In this document: positions 1 to 8,500 of the stretch, one piece after another | Numbering within the stretch: the first letter of the stretch is position 1 | How the letters are laid out: each line of letters begins with the position of its first letter | DNA from: a virus | Strand: one strand, 5' to 3' | IMG/VR virus record: IMGVR_UViG_3300024999_000065 | Location: 1-64,000 of that record | DNA length: 64,000 nt | Program-made: the position numbers and the translations under genes | The notes under the pieces: generated by a model | Told to the model about the DNA's origin: nothing | What the model saw: only the letters and a program-made list of their open reading frames with translations | Databases searched by the model: none

Positions 1-463
1 CACCACCAAAAACTTCCTTCAAATACTCAATACTTTTTCCGTCTTTCATAAATTCATCAATCTTATTATTAAATTTCAACATATACTCATTAATTTTTTC
101 TAATTCACTTTCTGGGAATTCACTTACAATCTTGTCGAATACCTCTAAATTAATTAATGAATTCAACACACGAATCTGATATTCAAAATCATCAGTTTTA
201 GCAATTTCCACATTTGTAAATGTTTTTATTGCAAGTAGCATTAAATATGAAACTTTAACTGATTCATCTAAATCTTTTAAATTATCATAATTGCTAATAG
301 ATTCCATAATTAACGCATTTAACTTGGTAGGAAGAAACTTCTGATCCACCAATACTTCATAATCTTTTTTGTTGATATGAATATTTACTTTTTTCTGCAC
401 AAATAATTTTGATTGCTCCTGTAGGAGAATAGAAGAAGTTAATTGTTTGTTTGATTTTGCCAT
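1..463 (-). CDS. Unknown protein, C-terminus off the window edge (possible tail assembly protein)
   Basis: An open frame of 154 codons runs from ATG at 463 to the window edge. A good ribosome site (GGAGGT) lies 9 nt upstream of the ATG. The visible part is mainly helical and charged, and begins MAKSNKQLTSSILLQEQ. It ends at the edge in EVFGG, over a T-run followed by GGTGGTG. It lies downstream of the tail genes, so a tail assembly chaperone is possible; such genes often carry a slippery site near their end. That role is inference from position only, and no family is recognised. Confidence 0.75.
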   Translation of the reverse strand, partial: MAKSNKQLTSSILLQEQSKLFVQKKVNIHINKKDYEVLVDQKFLPTKLNALIMESISNYDNLKDLDESVKVSYLMLLAIKTFTNVEIAKTDDFEYQIRVLNSLINLEVFDKIVSEFPESELEKINEYMLKFNNKIDEFMKDGKSIEYLKEVFGG

Positions 464-557
464 AATAGGGATACCTCCGTTTATTTTATTATATTTTGTT
501 TTTTGTTTTGTTTTTTTAAATTTTGTTTTATTTAATTATGTAAAATTATATTAATAA

Positions 558-617
558 CTATTTAACTTTCTTAACTTTTAATTCACTACATATAAAATTC
601 TGAATCTCTTCTTGAAT
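558..617 (-). CDS. Possible 19-aa peptide with an ATT start
   Basis: A Shine-Dalgarno-like GGAGGAAGA is followed directly by ATT and 19 sense codons ending in TAG. The encoded peptide would be rich in Glu and Lys. No ATG, GTG or TTG is in frame. It is listed because the same pattern (strong ribosome site, no AUG) occurs more convincingly at 47322. It may be chance. Confidence 0.2.
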   Translation of the reverse strand: MQEEIQNFICSELKVKKVK

Positions 618-654
618 TCTTCCTCCTAAATCGTCACAAAGTTAATAAATTATA

Positions 655-1095
655 TTAATATTCTATTAATAATTCTGTACGTGGACGTTCTTTGTCATAA
701 TCACCTCTAATAACTAATTCTTTTACATGAGTAAAATCATCATCTTTTAATAATCCACTTTTAACTAAACCATCTCCGATGAATTTGATCGTGTAATTAT
801 CAGCGTCCCTACGTTGCTTAGTTTTGAAATAATATGTTGCAATAATTCTACATTGAGAAATATTAGCATTAGTTAAATTATTTTCTTGAACTAGCCAAAT
901 TACAAATTCACACCATGCTTGTTTAACTGAATTTGCTTTTAGACGTACCATAACCGACCATTGGTTAAGTGACGGTGCAATAGGGGAGTCAATTGGAAAT
1001 TTACGTCTTTTAGGATATTTTTTAAAATAAAAGTCTTTATACTTATCTAACACATTATTATCTATAACTAATTTAATTTCTGGTATATTAATCAC
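655..1095 (-). CDS. rusA: RusA-like Holliday junction resolvase
   Basis: This 146-aa protein is full length for RusA-type endodeoxyribonucleases, which resolve four-way DNA junctions during phage recombination and before packaging. The diagnostic C-terminal segment is present: R-x-A-D-N around residues 96-100, then an Asp in IGDGL (about 108) and a DDD run (about 118-120). These match the metal-binding aspartates of the family. It is a divergent neighbour of the plus-strand RNA transcript that starts near 1186. Confidence 0.88.
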   Translation of the reverse strand: MINIPEIKLVIDNNVLDKYKDFYFKKYPKRRKFPIDSPIAPSLNQWSVMVRLKANSVKQAWCEFVIWLVQENNLTNANISQCRIIATYYFKTKQRRDADNYTIKFIGDGLVKSGLLKDDDFTHVKELVIRGDYDKERPRTELLIEY

Positions 1096-1149
1096 TCACT
1101 TTCTAAATTTATAAATTTTAAATCAATTATCAATTAAACTAAAAAACAC

Positions 1150-1178
1150 TTGACAAATCACTATCAATTATATATACT
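1150..1178 (+). promoter_or_regulatory. Sigma-A-type promoter for the 1186-1425 RNA
   Basis: TTGACA at 1150-1155, a 17-nt spacer, then TATACT at 1173-1178. This is a near-perfect vegetative promoter on the plus strand. The predicted start is about 1185, just before the structured RNA. Confidence 0.8.
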
Positions 1179-1185
1179 AATACTT

Positions 1186-1425
1186 AATATCAGCAGGTTG
1201 TACTACTTCTCATAGGGAATTGAAATATCATCACATTAAACTATAAACACAATAATATTAACAAACATTTCAATCAACCTGCGATACTTCCCATAGAGAT
1301 TCTCAAAACTAAATAAAAGACTCTGCTAATTAAAATATCTTCCCGATAACAAGGGGATTGAAACGAATTTTATTCATTTAAATTCTTTTAAAAAGATATT
1401 TTAATATTAAATAGCAGAGTTTTTT
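1186..1425 (+). ncRNA. Structured leader or small RNA with CRISPR-repeat-like segments
   Basis: The predicted transcript starts near 1186 and ends in a U-run at 1421-1425. Stem 1 pairs GCAGGTTG (1193-1200) plus ATTGAAAT (1219-1226) with one continuous arm at 1267-1282, bulging out 18 nt. Stem 2 pairs 1320-1328 with 1412-1420 (9 bp) and 1332-1341 with 1393-1402 (10 bp). It encloses a small hairpin (1365-1370 with 1380-1385) and bulges out a segment ending GGGGATTGAAAC. The outer stem followed by TTTTTT is an intrinsic terminator. The small gene at 1479 begins about 54 nt further on, so this could be an attenuating leader or an independent RNA. Confidence 0.65.
1197..1364 (+). repeat. Three degenerate CRISPR-repeat-like segments
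   Basis: Three segments resemble the 30-nt repeats of type I/III CRISPR systems. Segment 1 (1197-1226) ends GGGAATTGAAAT. Segment 2 (about 1280-1309) contains ACTTCCCATAGAGATT. Segment 3 (1335-1364) contains CTTCCCGATAACAAGGGG and ends ATTGAAAC. Segments 1 and 2 share ACTTCYCATAGRGA. Their ends are 82-83 and 55 nt apart and the sequences are not identical, so this is not a normal array. Resemblance is to the conserved repeat 3' end only. Confidence 0.45.
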
Positions 1426-1478
1426 ATTTGCTAAATGTTTCAGTTACAGTTATAATCCAATTAGAAAGGACAAGTATT

Positions 1479-1775
1479 ATGTCTAATAAATCTAATAACA
1501 TCTCCGACACTAACAATCTTAAACAATGCCTACATTGTGAAAAATCATTCGCTTCAATAATAACCAAACAAAAATATTGTTGTACTAAATGTAGAGATAT
1601 CATGAAACAAAGAAAATATAGATTACAAAGAAAATTAGAGGGTAGGTGTCCTCAATGTGGAAAAATGATGGATTATCCTGTTAGTAGACATAGAACGAAA
1701 GATAAAATTAGTTATTGTAGTAAGTGTAGAAAATATTTTAAAGAACATAGAGAGAATAAAGGAAATAAATGTTGA
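1479..1775 (+). CDS. Small multi-CxxC zinc-ribbon protein
   Basis: This 98-aa protein has four Cys clusters: CLHC, CCTKC, CPQC and CSKC, arranged as two putative zinc ribbons around a basic stretch (MKQRKYRLQRK). Start ATG at 1479 is chosen because AGAAAGGA lies 8 nt upstream; an upstream in-frame TTG at 1428 lies on the terminator. It is plus-strand, unlike its neighbours, and follows the structured RNA. Nucleic-acid binding is likely from the zinc ribbons and basic linker; the specific function is unknown. Confidence 0.75.
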   Translation: MSNKSNNISDTNNLKQCLHCEKSFASIITKQKYCCTKCRDIMKQRKYRLQRKLEGRCPQCGKMMDYPVSRHRTKDKISYCSKCRKYFKEHRENKGNKC

Positions 1776-1817
1776 ATTAAATTAACATTTATAAATTTTA
1801 AAAAATCACAAAAAATA

Positions 1818-1840
1818 AAACCCTTGAAATATAAGGGTTT
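1818..1840. terminator. Hairpin, probable terminator
   Basis: AAACCCTT and AAGGGTTT form an 8-bp stem with a 7-nt loop between the convergent ends of the 1479-1775 and 2034 genes. On the minus strand it is followed by a T-rich run; on the plus strand it lies 40 nt after the zinc-ribbon gene. Confidence 0.55.
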
Positions 1841-1902
1841 GTTGACTATTAAATAATCATAAATTACCACAAAACAACGCTTTTGTTATGAAAAATGTAA
1901 AA

Positions 1903-1949
1903 AATAATTAAGTAGGAGAGATATTAAACTTCAATCCTACTTAATTATT
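1903..1949 (-). terminator. Terminator of the tail operon
   Basis: A perfect 15-bp inverted repeat (1903-1917 with 1935-1949) is followed on the minus strand by a T-rich tract. It lies 85 nt beyond the stop of the 2034-2264 gene and closes the leftward tail operon. Confidence 0.7.
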
Positions 1950-2033
1950 AAATGAATAAAATGCAATTATTATATATGTAATATTCAATTGTATTATATT
2001 CAGTTCCCTAACTAACGCACCTTCGTTAGTTTG

Positions 2034-2264
2034 TTAACCTACCTGCCAATTTAGCACATCAGCATAATTCAATCCCCTTGCGATACACTCAGCCCGTAAC
2101 TCATCGTCCGTCAAAGGGGTTAAATTCTCAATTGGCACATTAGTTTTAATCAAATAACTAGTACAATCGTCACTAGGACAACCAACCCACGACATTCCGG
2201 ACGGAATATCTGGCACTAATGCTTCTTCTCCCATAATAGCCGGAACCACATAATAATAAGGCAT
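2034..2264 (-). CDS. Small tail-region protein
   Basis: A 76-aa protein at the end of the tail operon, starting 1 nt after the 2265 gene ends, so translationally coupled. It contains a two-Cys segment (GCPSDDCTSY) and a C-terminal acidic helix (LTDDELRAECIARGLNY). Base composition is clearly less AT-rich than most of the window, as for the next two genes. Function unknown. Confidence 0.7.
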   Translation of the reverse strand: MPYYYVVPAIMGEEALVPDIPSGMSWVGCPSDDCTSYLIKTNVPIENLTPLTDDELRAECIARGLNYADVLNWQVG

Positions 2265-2882
2265 TTAAGCCACCTCCACTTTCAGATTATCCCATCGCTT
2301 ATCGGGTGCCGAGTTTGAAGAAGTGTTACCACTCCGCAAACCTACATAACTACCAGACAAGGTATTATTATTGGCAAAAACTGCCTGCACTTCGTCAATA
2401 TAAACAGTTATGATAGTTCCTATCGCTGATACTTTTAGGTTGTATGAATGCCCATCTACTGGGATAAAAGCATACGAACCTAAAGATGAGTAGGAAGCAC
2501 CATTCCATGAAAACAATGCTAGGCTTGTTGAATTTAATCTAGTTATATAATGCCTTGTATTTGCCTTGATTGCTTCACCATTTCCGCGAAAAACAAGTCC
2601 AGGGCTTGCGTTTGTCACCCATTTCACATCACAGGAAATAATAAAATCTAAAAGACCAGTAGGTATATAGACAAAAGAACCGCTAGAATCTGCCTCAGTT
2701 ATTACGTAGGCTTGATTACCTGATATACCATATACAGGAACCGTTGGCCCCGATTCACTAATAGGGGTCAAATAAACCTGTCCAGTATCAGCAGAACCTA
2801 AGTTATTCATATCATCCTGTCGGTTAAATCCGTCAAAAATCATAAGACGTTTTCTAAGTAAGAGTAAATCGCTCATAGTCAC
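2265..2882 (-). CDS. Tail protein with a LamG/concanavalin-like beta-sandwich (putative)
   Basis: The 205-aa product has a pattern typical of carbohydrate-binding beta-sandwich domains: DFIISCDVKWV, GLVFRGNG, a central YSLGSY-type strand region, ITVYIDEVQ and a closing KRWDNLKVEV. This would suit receptor recognition on the host cell wall. It is tightly packed with its neighbours (2-nt gap upstream). The fold is inferred from pattern alone. Confidence 0.65.
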   Translation of the reverse strand: MTMSDLLLLRKRLMIFDGFNRQDDMNNLGSADTGQVYLTPISESGPTVPVYGISGNQAYVITEADSSGSFVYIPTGLLDFIISCDVKWVTNASPGLVFRGNGEAIKANTRHYITRLNSTSLALFSWNGASYSSLGSYAFIPVDGHSYNLKVSAIGTIITVYIDEVQAVFANNNTLSGSYVGLRSGNTSSNSAPDKRWDNLKVEVA

Positions 2883-2884
2883 AC

Positions 2885-3565
2885 CTACGCCTTCAACATG
2901 ACTTTGATTGTTCTTGCAGTGACCTGAGCAACAGATGCCTCTAAAGATAAGAAGTGAACCCCTGCTATTTTCAGTGCATGAATATCAACACTGTAAATTT
3001 CGTCAACCGCCACAGTCATAACAGGGAAGGGAACACCAGCATCATTTTTAATTACTCTTTTAGTGCCACTTGCAACAGCAGAACCTTTTATGGTTAACGT
3101 GGCTGCTGTCCATTCAGACGGCATTAAAAAGGACAGGTATTTATGCTTTTGAAAATCAATTTCTGATGAAAGGGTTCCATCCTGCGCTATAACTGCATCT
3201 ACCACAACATAACTACCAGTTAGTTTCATACTACCAGGACTAGCATCAGTGAATATCTCATTCCCACTTGCATTTTTATTCACTATACCATTAGTTGTTC
3301 CACCTGTAGTTTGATCAATTCCAAACTTACCAACAATATCACTACCTGCAATTAAACTAGGTAAACTTGTTACACCTACATCACTTAATTTATCAACTAC
3401 ATCTGCTAATGTTTTAACCGTTTCTCCAGTTTTTGTAATTGCATCTCTTAATGCAGATAATGCAATATCAATATTAGCATTAGTTACAGCAGGAATATTT
3501 GTTACTTCTGTTCTTAGAGAATTTGTTCCTCCAGATAATAAATCTGTTAAAGGAATATTTGCCAA
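2885..3565 (-). CDS. Tail fibre-region structural protein
   Basis: The 226-aa product has an N-terminal helical part rich in Thr, Asn and Leu (to about residue 75), then Gly/Ser/Thr-rich beta-type sequence with repeated strands. A ribosome site (AAGGAAGGTG) precedes ATG at 3565. Position among fibre genes suggests a baseplate or fibre component. No specific family is recognised. Confidence 0.65.
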   Translation of the reverse strand: MANIPLTDLLSGGTNSLRTEVTNIPAVTNANIDIALSALRDAITKTGETVKTLADVVDKLSDVGVTSLPSLIAGSDIVGKFGIDQTTGGTTNGIVNKNASGNEIFTDASPGSMKLTGSYVVVDAVIAQDGTLSSEIDFQKHKYLSFLMPSEWTAATLTIKGSAVASGTKRVIKNDAGVPFPVMTVAVDEIYSVDIHALKIAGVHFLSLEASVAQVTARTIKVMLKA

Positions 3566-3663
3566 ATAAATTCACCTTCCTTAATATAATTTAGTAGTTA
3601 TTACAGATTAAAATATTTAAAATTATTTAATATAATAAATAATTATTTTAATATTTTAAATTT

Positions 3664-3834
3664 CTATATCCAAACTCTATTAATATCAGTATTAATGTTA
3701 ATGTTAAAAAGCAAGTTAAATAATCCACCAATTGACATATTATTGATTGGAGTGGTAGTATTAATAAGATTATTTATATTTATACTTTGAGTTGGATTTA
3801 TTTGTTCATTATTTCCTAACCAAACGTAATTCAT
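3664..3834 (-). CDS. Small Asn/Ile-rich protein
   Basis: A 56-aa frame starting at ATG 3834, with GAGGTGA 8 nt upstream. An in-frame GTG at 3846 overlaps that ribosome site and is less likely. The protein is rich in Asn and Ile with a NINTDIN tract. Probably a real small structural or accessory gene; function unknown. Confidence 0.55.
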   Translation of the reverse strand: MNYVWLGNNEQINPTQSININNLINTTTPINNMSIGGLFNLLFNININTDINRVWI

Positions 3835-3937
3835 AGGGAATATCACCTCGTTTAGATATTATAAAATTAATTAATCCAATACTCTATATTGGCATAATTA
3901 CAAAATACAAACTTTATTTGGTTATTGGTTATTTGAA

Positions 3938-5107
3938 TTACTTCAATTGCTTTACTTCAATTCTAAATGACTCAAATTGTAACTCAGGCGTTCCAGTATG
4001 AGAAACGCATTTAAAATTTAAATTAGTATCAACTGTTGGTGTGTAAAATCCACCTGCTACTGGTTGTGAACCTGCATTACCTGTAAAAGTTGTTGTATAA
4101 GATATCCCGTGTGCTAACGAAGAAATTTCTGCACCTCCGCTTACATTAACAAAAGCAAATCTTGCTCCAGAACTACCCGAAGCTACAATTTGTGTGAACG
4201 CACGTAATTCATAAGTTCTCCCCGCCTTCAAAGGTATATTGGGTGATGTTACTGTACCCATGTTAAAGTTATCTCCAACAACAAAGGCTATTATTGTTCC
4301 AGTTGTTACACCACTATTTACCGTTTTATATCCAGACATGTATCCTAGTCCACTTGTCTGTTGCCATGAACCTGTCGCTTTTGACCACGCAACTTGCGTT
4401 TCTGTAGTAATTCCAACTGAAACGGTTATACTTGCTTGTGCATATGATTGGAATTTACTCCAAGCCGAACCATCGAATAATGCGATATCTCCTAATGATA
4501 TTCCAATTGGTAATCCATCTGATGGAGGAATTGTTATAAAAATATAATACCCTGCAACTGTTGGTTTTGGTAATGATAGATTCTGTACGGAAGTAATGAC
4601 TGGATTTGTTATAGTACGTTTTTGCGTTTCTACCGAATAAGTAACTCCTTGTGCCAAAATCTTATAAGTTGCTTCACCACCATCAAAAATTGGTGATGTA
4701 ATCGTATTCGGAGCAACATAAGTCCCACTTGAAGGAGCTGTATTTGCATTTGCAACAACGCAGTATTTATTTATATATGTACTTCCAGTTTGACTTATTT
4801 CTGCTACTAATGAGTTCCAATCATCAAAATAGAATGTACTCGTACTTGTGTTAACCCATGTCGCTGTAGTTGTGTCTGAGAAAACACAAGTAAATGTTAC
4901 CCCACTTACTGTATTTAGCCATGTTGAGCTTTCAAGATATCCGTCTGTTGCATTGTCATTTATAGTGGGGTCTGTTGTAGCTGTTAGATTATTAATTGGC
5001 GATGCTGAATAATATCTAACCCAAGATTGTGTTGAACCAACATAAATATATGTTATTCCATTATTTATTGCTTTATCTCCATCGACTGGACTTACTGGAA
5101 ATGCCAT
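3938..5107 (-). CDS. Tail fibre / receptor-binding protein
   Basis: The 389-aa protein begins MAFPVSPVDGDKAINNGITY, a head found on many phage fibre proteins, with a GGAGG ribosome site upstream of ATG 5107. The frame extends upstream to 5161 but without a better start. The sequence is Thr/Ser/Gly-rich beta structure throughout, ending in a probable C-terminal beta-sandwich. It lies between the 5136-6440 fibre gene and the operon end. Role inferred from composition and position. Confidence 0.75.
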   Translation of the reverse strand: MAFPVSPVDGDKAINNGITYIYVGSTQSWVRYYSASPINNLTATTDPTINDNATDGYLESSTWLNTVSGVTFTCVFSDTTTATWVNTSTSTFYFDDWNSLVAEISQTGSTYINKYCVVANANTAPSSGTYVAPNTITSPIFDGGEATYKILAQGVTYSVETQKRTITNPVITSVQNLSLPKPTVAGYYIFITIPPSDGLPIGISLGDIALFDGSAWSKFQSYAQASITVSVGITTETQVAWSKATGSWQQTSGLGYMSGYKTVNSGVTTGTIIAFVVGDNFNMGTVTSPNIPLKAGRTYELRAFTQIVASGSSGARFAFVNVSGGAEISSLAHGISYTTTFTGNAGSQPVAGGFYTPTVDTNLNFKCVSHTGTPELQFESFRIEVKQLK

Positions 5108-5135
5108 ATTAAATTCCTCCTGTTTATCTTTATTG

Positions 5136-6440
5136 TTAGATTTGATACCACACAGAATCATAGACCATCACGCATTGTTGAGTTGTATCGTAAACCATCT
5201 CTCCACCAGATAATCCAGTTAATGCATTTCTTTCAGTTGACGTTAAGTTAGGTAATTTAAAACAATTATCTACTACAAATTTATTATTTATAGTATCGGT
5301 ATGAGCAACCAATGCAACACCATCATTTTTATACAAACCAAAAGAATTTGTACTATCAGTCGATGGTTTTATTTTATTAGCAATTACTACATTGTTGGTT
5401 TTATCAACATCTAATATTACTGTTACACCATCGGCATTATATTCTGGAAGATGGTCATAAATACCATTGTGGCCTGCGGTAAGACCTGTTAATCCAGAAT
5501 GGGTAGTAGTTGTACTAGGTGTATAAGTTGTTGCCCATGCACTATCTATTTGTACGGCATTTTGTGATCCCTTCAATATAATTATTCTACCAATAAGCAT
5601 AGCATTTGTTGATAAAGTTGATGGGGCGTTAGGAGGTTGTGCTGTTTTAGCTTGATTTAAGTCATAATCACCTGTACCTAATAATATAATAATATTTTCT
5701 GCATTAATTCCCATTCCTCTATATATCCAATTGACAGCATAATTTCCATCAGTAAGTGTTGTTAATCCTGTCCCTGTATTATATTGTGAATTATTGTAAG
5801 CAGTAACTACTGAACTAACCCAATCTCCATTAACATCTGTAACTACTTGTTCACAATGATTTGTAACTGAATCAACTTGAATTCTTGAATTTCTATATGA
5901 ACCTTGCCATACTGCACCAGGAGATATAATTATTTTTCTCCCTGTATCTTCGCTTAAATTTAATCCTGATACTCTTTCAAATCTACGTGTTTCCATATCT
6001 CTGCGAAGTATTTTATTGCTTAAACCAAGCCCTGGTTCATCCCAATCAAGAATATCAACATTTGTATCACCTGATCTACTACAAGTATAAACAACTACAT
6101 TATTTGAAAAATTTACAGTTGATAAGTCTGTAGTAACCGAATATTGGGGAGTGCCAGAATTATAATTTGCAACTATATATGAAGTTATTTGATCTGGTAT
6201 ACTTAATGTGACTCCTGCAATTGTATGTTCACTTACTTCACCAGAATAATTTGCTGTATGAAAAAATCTATATTCACCAGTTGCATCAATTGTTACTGTT
6301 CCACCAGCGTTATATGTAATTGTTGGTTTTATTACTGTACCAGAACCAATTAATAAACCTGAACCTGTTGGACTAACAAATGATGCACCTTGTGAGGCTA
6401 ATTCTCTTGCAATTAAATCTACTGTATTATTTAAAGGCAT
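5136..6440 (-). CDS. Tail fibre / baseplate protein
   Basis: The 434-aa product is beta-rich and Thr/Asn-rich. The N-terminal 230 residues include an ISPGAVWQGS segment typical of phage fibre proteins. The C-terminus contains NLTSTERNALTGLSGGEMVY and VYDSVW, a motif set common in fibre tips. Start ATG at 6440 has a GGAGGG-type ribosome site. Probably the principal fibre. Confidence 0.8.
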   Translation of the reverse strand: MPLNNTVDLIARELASQGASFVSPTGSGLLIGSGTVIKPTITYNAGGTVTIDATGEYRFFHTANYSGEVSEHTIAGVTLSIPDQITSYIVANYNSGTPQYSVTTDLSTVNFSNNVVVYTCSRSGDTNVDILDWDEPGLGLSNKILRRDMETRRFERVSGLNLSEDTGRKIIISPGAVWQGSYRNSRIQVDSVTNHCEQVVTDVNGDWVSSVVTAYNNSQYNTGTGLTTLTDGNYAVNWIYRGMGINAENIIILLGTGDYDLNQAKTAQPPNAPSTLSTNAMLIGRIIILKGSQNAVQIDSAWATTYTPSTTTTHSGLTGLTAGHNGIYDHLPEYNADGVTVILDVDKTNNVVIANKIKPSTDSTNSFGLYKNDGVALVAHTDTINNKFVVDNCFKLPNLTSTERNALTGLSGGEMVYDTTQQCVMVYDSVWYQI

Positions 6441-6538
6441 TTATACCCCCTCCGTTACTAATAAAGTTACATATATATTATTTTTAAGTATTATCATTAA
6501 TTTACCATTATATTTTTAATATAATTAAAATATTTATA

Positions 6539-7738
6539 TTAATTTAATTCTTTCTCTAATATCTCTTCAATATTGTCAAAATCCCAATACCATATAATCA
6601 ATAAACTTATATTATTATTGTGTGCATATTCACATTTACGTCTATCATGTTCAATTTGTTTTTCAAAATCTTTTATAGATTTATGAAATATACCAGGTAT
6701 ATACCTTTCATGTTGCTCTCCATGATATTCAACAAGTAAATTATATTTTGGTATGTAAAAATCATATGATAGTTTTTTATTACCTACCCCAACAAGACCA
6801 TTAAATTTTTTCTGTGGAATTAAATATTTTTTATTATATTTATTTTTATCAATTAACTGTTCAAATTCTTGTTGTGATATTTTAATCCAATTATTATTAA
6901 TTAAAATTAAACTAATTTTCTTTTCTCCTTTTGATTCTGCACATTCTGGACATCCTGTGTGGGGTTTACTATTTCTACTAGAAATATATGTTTTCCATTC
7001 ATGCCCACACTCTTTACATTTCCACCAAACTTTTTTACCACTATTTGGACAATATTCTTCTGGTTTCTTTATATTCTTTTCATAATCCCATTCTTTACAT
7101 AATTCAGGATTAATAACTAATAAATTATAATCTTCGGAAGGTAATTGTCCTGAACAATAAGGGCATCCATTATTACTATTTGTTCTAGAATTTATACTAA
7201 CATACCATTCATGTTTATGATTTTTATTACATTGCCACCATACGTGTTTACCACTTCCATGTGTAACATCCCAAGGTGTTAAATCACCATTTTTTCTGGG
7301 ATGCCATTCAGTAGCAATATCTGGAAATTTAGTTGCTAAACAATTAGAAATACCTACTTGTCTACCAGCGCAATATCCACAACCATAACCATTTAAAATA
7401 CTCCTATATGATATATTAAGAAATTCTCCACATTCTTCTTTTAAACATTTCCATTTTAAATTTTCTTTTGCATTAATATATGTGTCACTTAATAATTCAA
7501 ACGGTTTATTATTTAACTTTAACCAAAGTTTTATATTTTGAATTGTATATGGATTAGATTTATGAAATTTCATTGGTTTATAACCTTGTTGTAAACTATT
7601 TGATTTAATAATATAATAATAACCATTATAATCTTTTAAAATTAATTTAGAACGATTATTTTTATATTCTTTACTAATTAATTCATAACCTAAATTTTCA
7701 ACAAATTCTTTGATTTCTTGATACGTACATTTTTTCAT
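6539..7738 (-). CDS. Free-standing EDxHD homing endonuclease with DUF4379 zinc ribbons
   Basis: This 399-aa protein joins repeated zinc-ribbon modules (DUF4379 type: CxxC, then WHPxxNGxLTPWDV, then VWWxC...HEW, then CPYC) to a C-terminal Vsr/EDxHD nuclease domain. The nuclease part (about 270-399) shows YDFYIPKYNLLVEYHG, QHE and QIEHDRRK, matching the acidic and His active-site residues of I-Bth0305I-like enzymes. It sits between two tail genes as an insertion and does not interrupt either. Four relatives occur in this window. Confidence 0.88.
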   Translation of the reverse strand: MKKCTYQEIKEFVENLGYELISKEYKNNRSKLILKDYNGYYYIIKSNSLQQGYKPMKFHKSNPYTIQNIKLWLKLNNKPFELLSDTYINAKENLKWKCLKEECGEFLNISYRSILNGYGCGYCAGRQVGISNCLATKFPDIATEWHPRKNGDLTPWDVTHGSGKHVWWQCNKNHKHEWYVSINSRTNSNNGCPYCSGQLPSEDYNLLVINPELCKEWDYEKNIKKPEEYCPNSGKKVWWKCKECGHEWKTYISSRNSKPHTGCPECAESKGEKKISLILINNNWIKISQQEFEQLIDKNKYNKKYLIPQKKFNGLVGVGNKKLSYDFYIPKYNLLVEYHGEQHERYIPGIFHKSIKDFEKQIEHDRRKCEYAHNNNISLLIIWYWDFDNIEEILEKELN

Positions 7739-7744
7739 TAAAAA

Positions 7745-8299
7745 TTAAACACCTTCTGTAACTAATAAATTTTTAGTTTCTCCAACCACATTATGGATAG
7801 CATTAATTGCCTGAGTTGATATAATCCAAGGATTTTGTTCATAACTGCAATTACTAGAATTTATAGGAATACCTTCACCAATCACAGCATCAGTTCCAAA
7901 TGAAACATAAACATTTGTATCACTATCGTTAACTATAAGTAAATATTTTCTATTAGAATTAGCAGGAAGGACAATAGTAGATGTAGTGGATACTGCGATG
8001 GTTGTATGAGTAAGAGTTAGATTTGGAAATGCTGCTATTACTGTGCGTTGAACACCTAAACCTTGAGGATCTTTTTCGTATGATTGTTCTACAGTCGTAC
8101 CGTCTATAGCAATACCTTTTTGTACTGTGTTTATGGAGGTTTCATCTGGTTCCCATGTTGTGCCATTAAAAAGAAATTCATCACCTGTGTCTAATTCTAT
8201 AAATTTGTCACCGATATCAGTTTTGGTAGGTTTTGAATCTGTGGATAAACCATAGTAGTGTTGTATGTGTTTGTAGTGAGATGTGCTTCTAATTGTCAT
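7745..8299 (-). CDS. Tail/virion structural protein
   Basis: The 184-aa protein begins TIRSTSHYKHIQHYYGLSTD. Its IGDKFIELDTGDEFLFNGTTW segment (about 28-48) is a module seen in phage virion proteins with beta folds. The C-terminus is a compact beta domain (YLLIVNDSDTNVYVSFG). It is followed by a nuclease gene 6 nt downstream, so the nuclease is co-transcribed. Function within the tail is unknown. Confidence 0.7.
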   Translation of the reverse strand: MTIRSTSHYKHIQHYYGLSTDSKPTKTDIGDKFIELDTGDEFLFNGTTWEPDETSINTVQKGIAIDGTTVEQSYEKDPQGLGVQRTVIAAFPNLTLTHTTIAVSTTSTIVLPANSNRKYLLIVNDSDTNVYVSFGTDAVIGEGIPINSSNCSYEQNPWIISTQAINAIHNVVGETKNLLVTEGV

Positions 8300-8347
8300 G
8301 TGAATTTATCACCTTCTTTTTTAATTGTTTGTTATGGGCAAAAATAA

Positions 8348-8370
8348 AAACCCTTATAGATAAAGAGTTT
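8348..8370 (-). terminator. Intrinsic terminator
   Basis: AAACTCTT pairs with AAGGGTTT on the minus strand (8 bp, one G-U) followed by TTTTATTTTT. It lies between the 8501 and 8299 genes. A second hairpin (AGGTT...AACCT, about 8443-8476) precedes it. Confidence 0.65.
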
Positions 8371-8500
8371 GTGGGATTGAATATTATTATCAAAGCCAAG
8401 TTTGATTAAAATTTTGGTTTTTAAAAAATAGAGAAAAGGTGAAGGTTCTTATCAATTAATTAATTACTCCAACCTATCCCTATTTATCTATATAATTATA

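Noticed and set aside
1197-1364. A genuine CRISPR array
   Set aside because: The repeat-like segments are not identical, spacing is uneven (about 82 and 55 nt) and no cas gene is present. Kept only as repeat-like segments.
4239-4547. Plus-strand frame of 102 codons inside a fibre gene
   Set aside because: It is antisense to a well-supported fibre gene and lacks a ribosome site.
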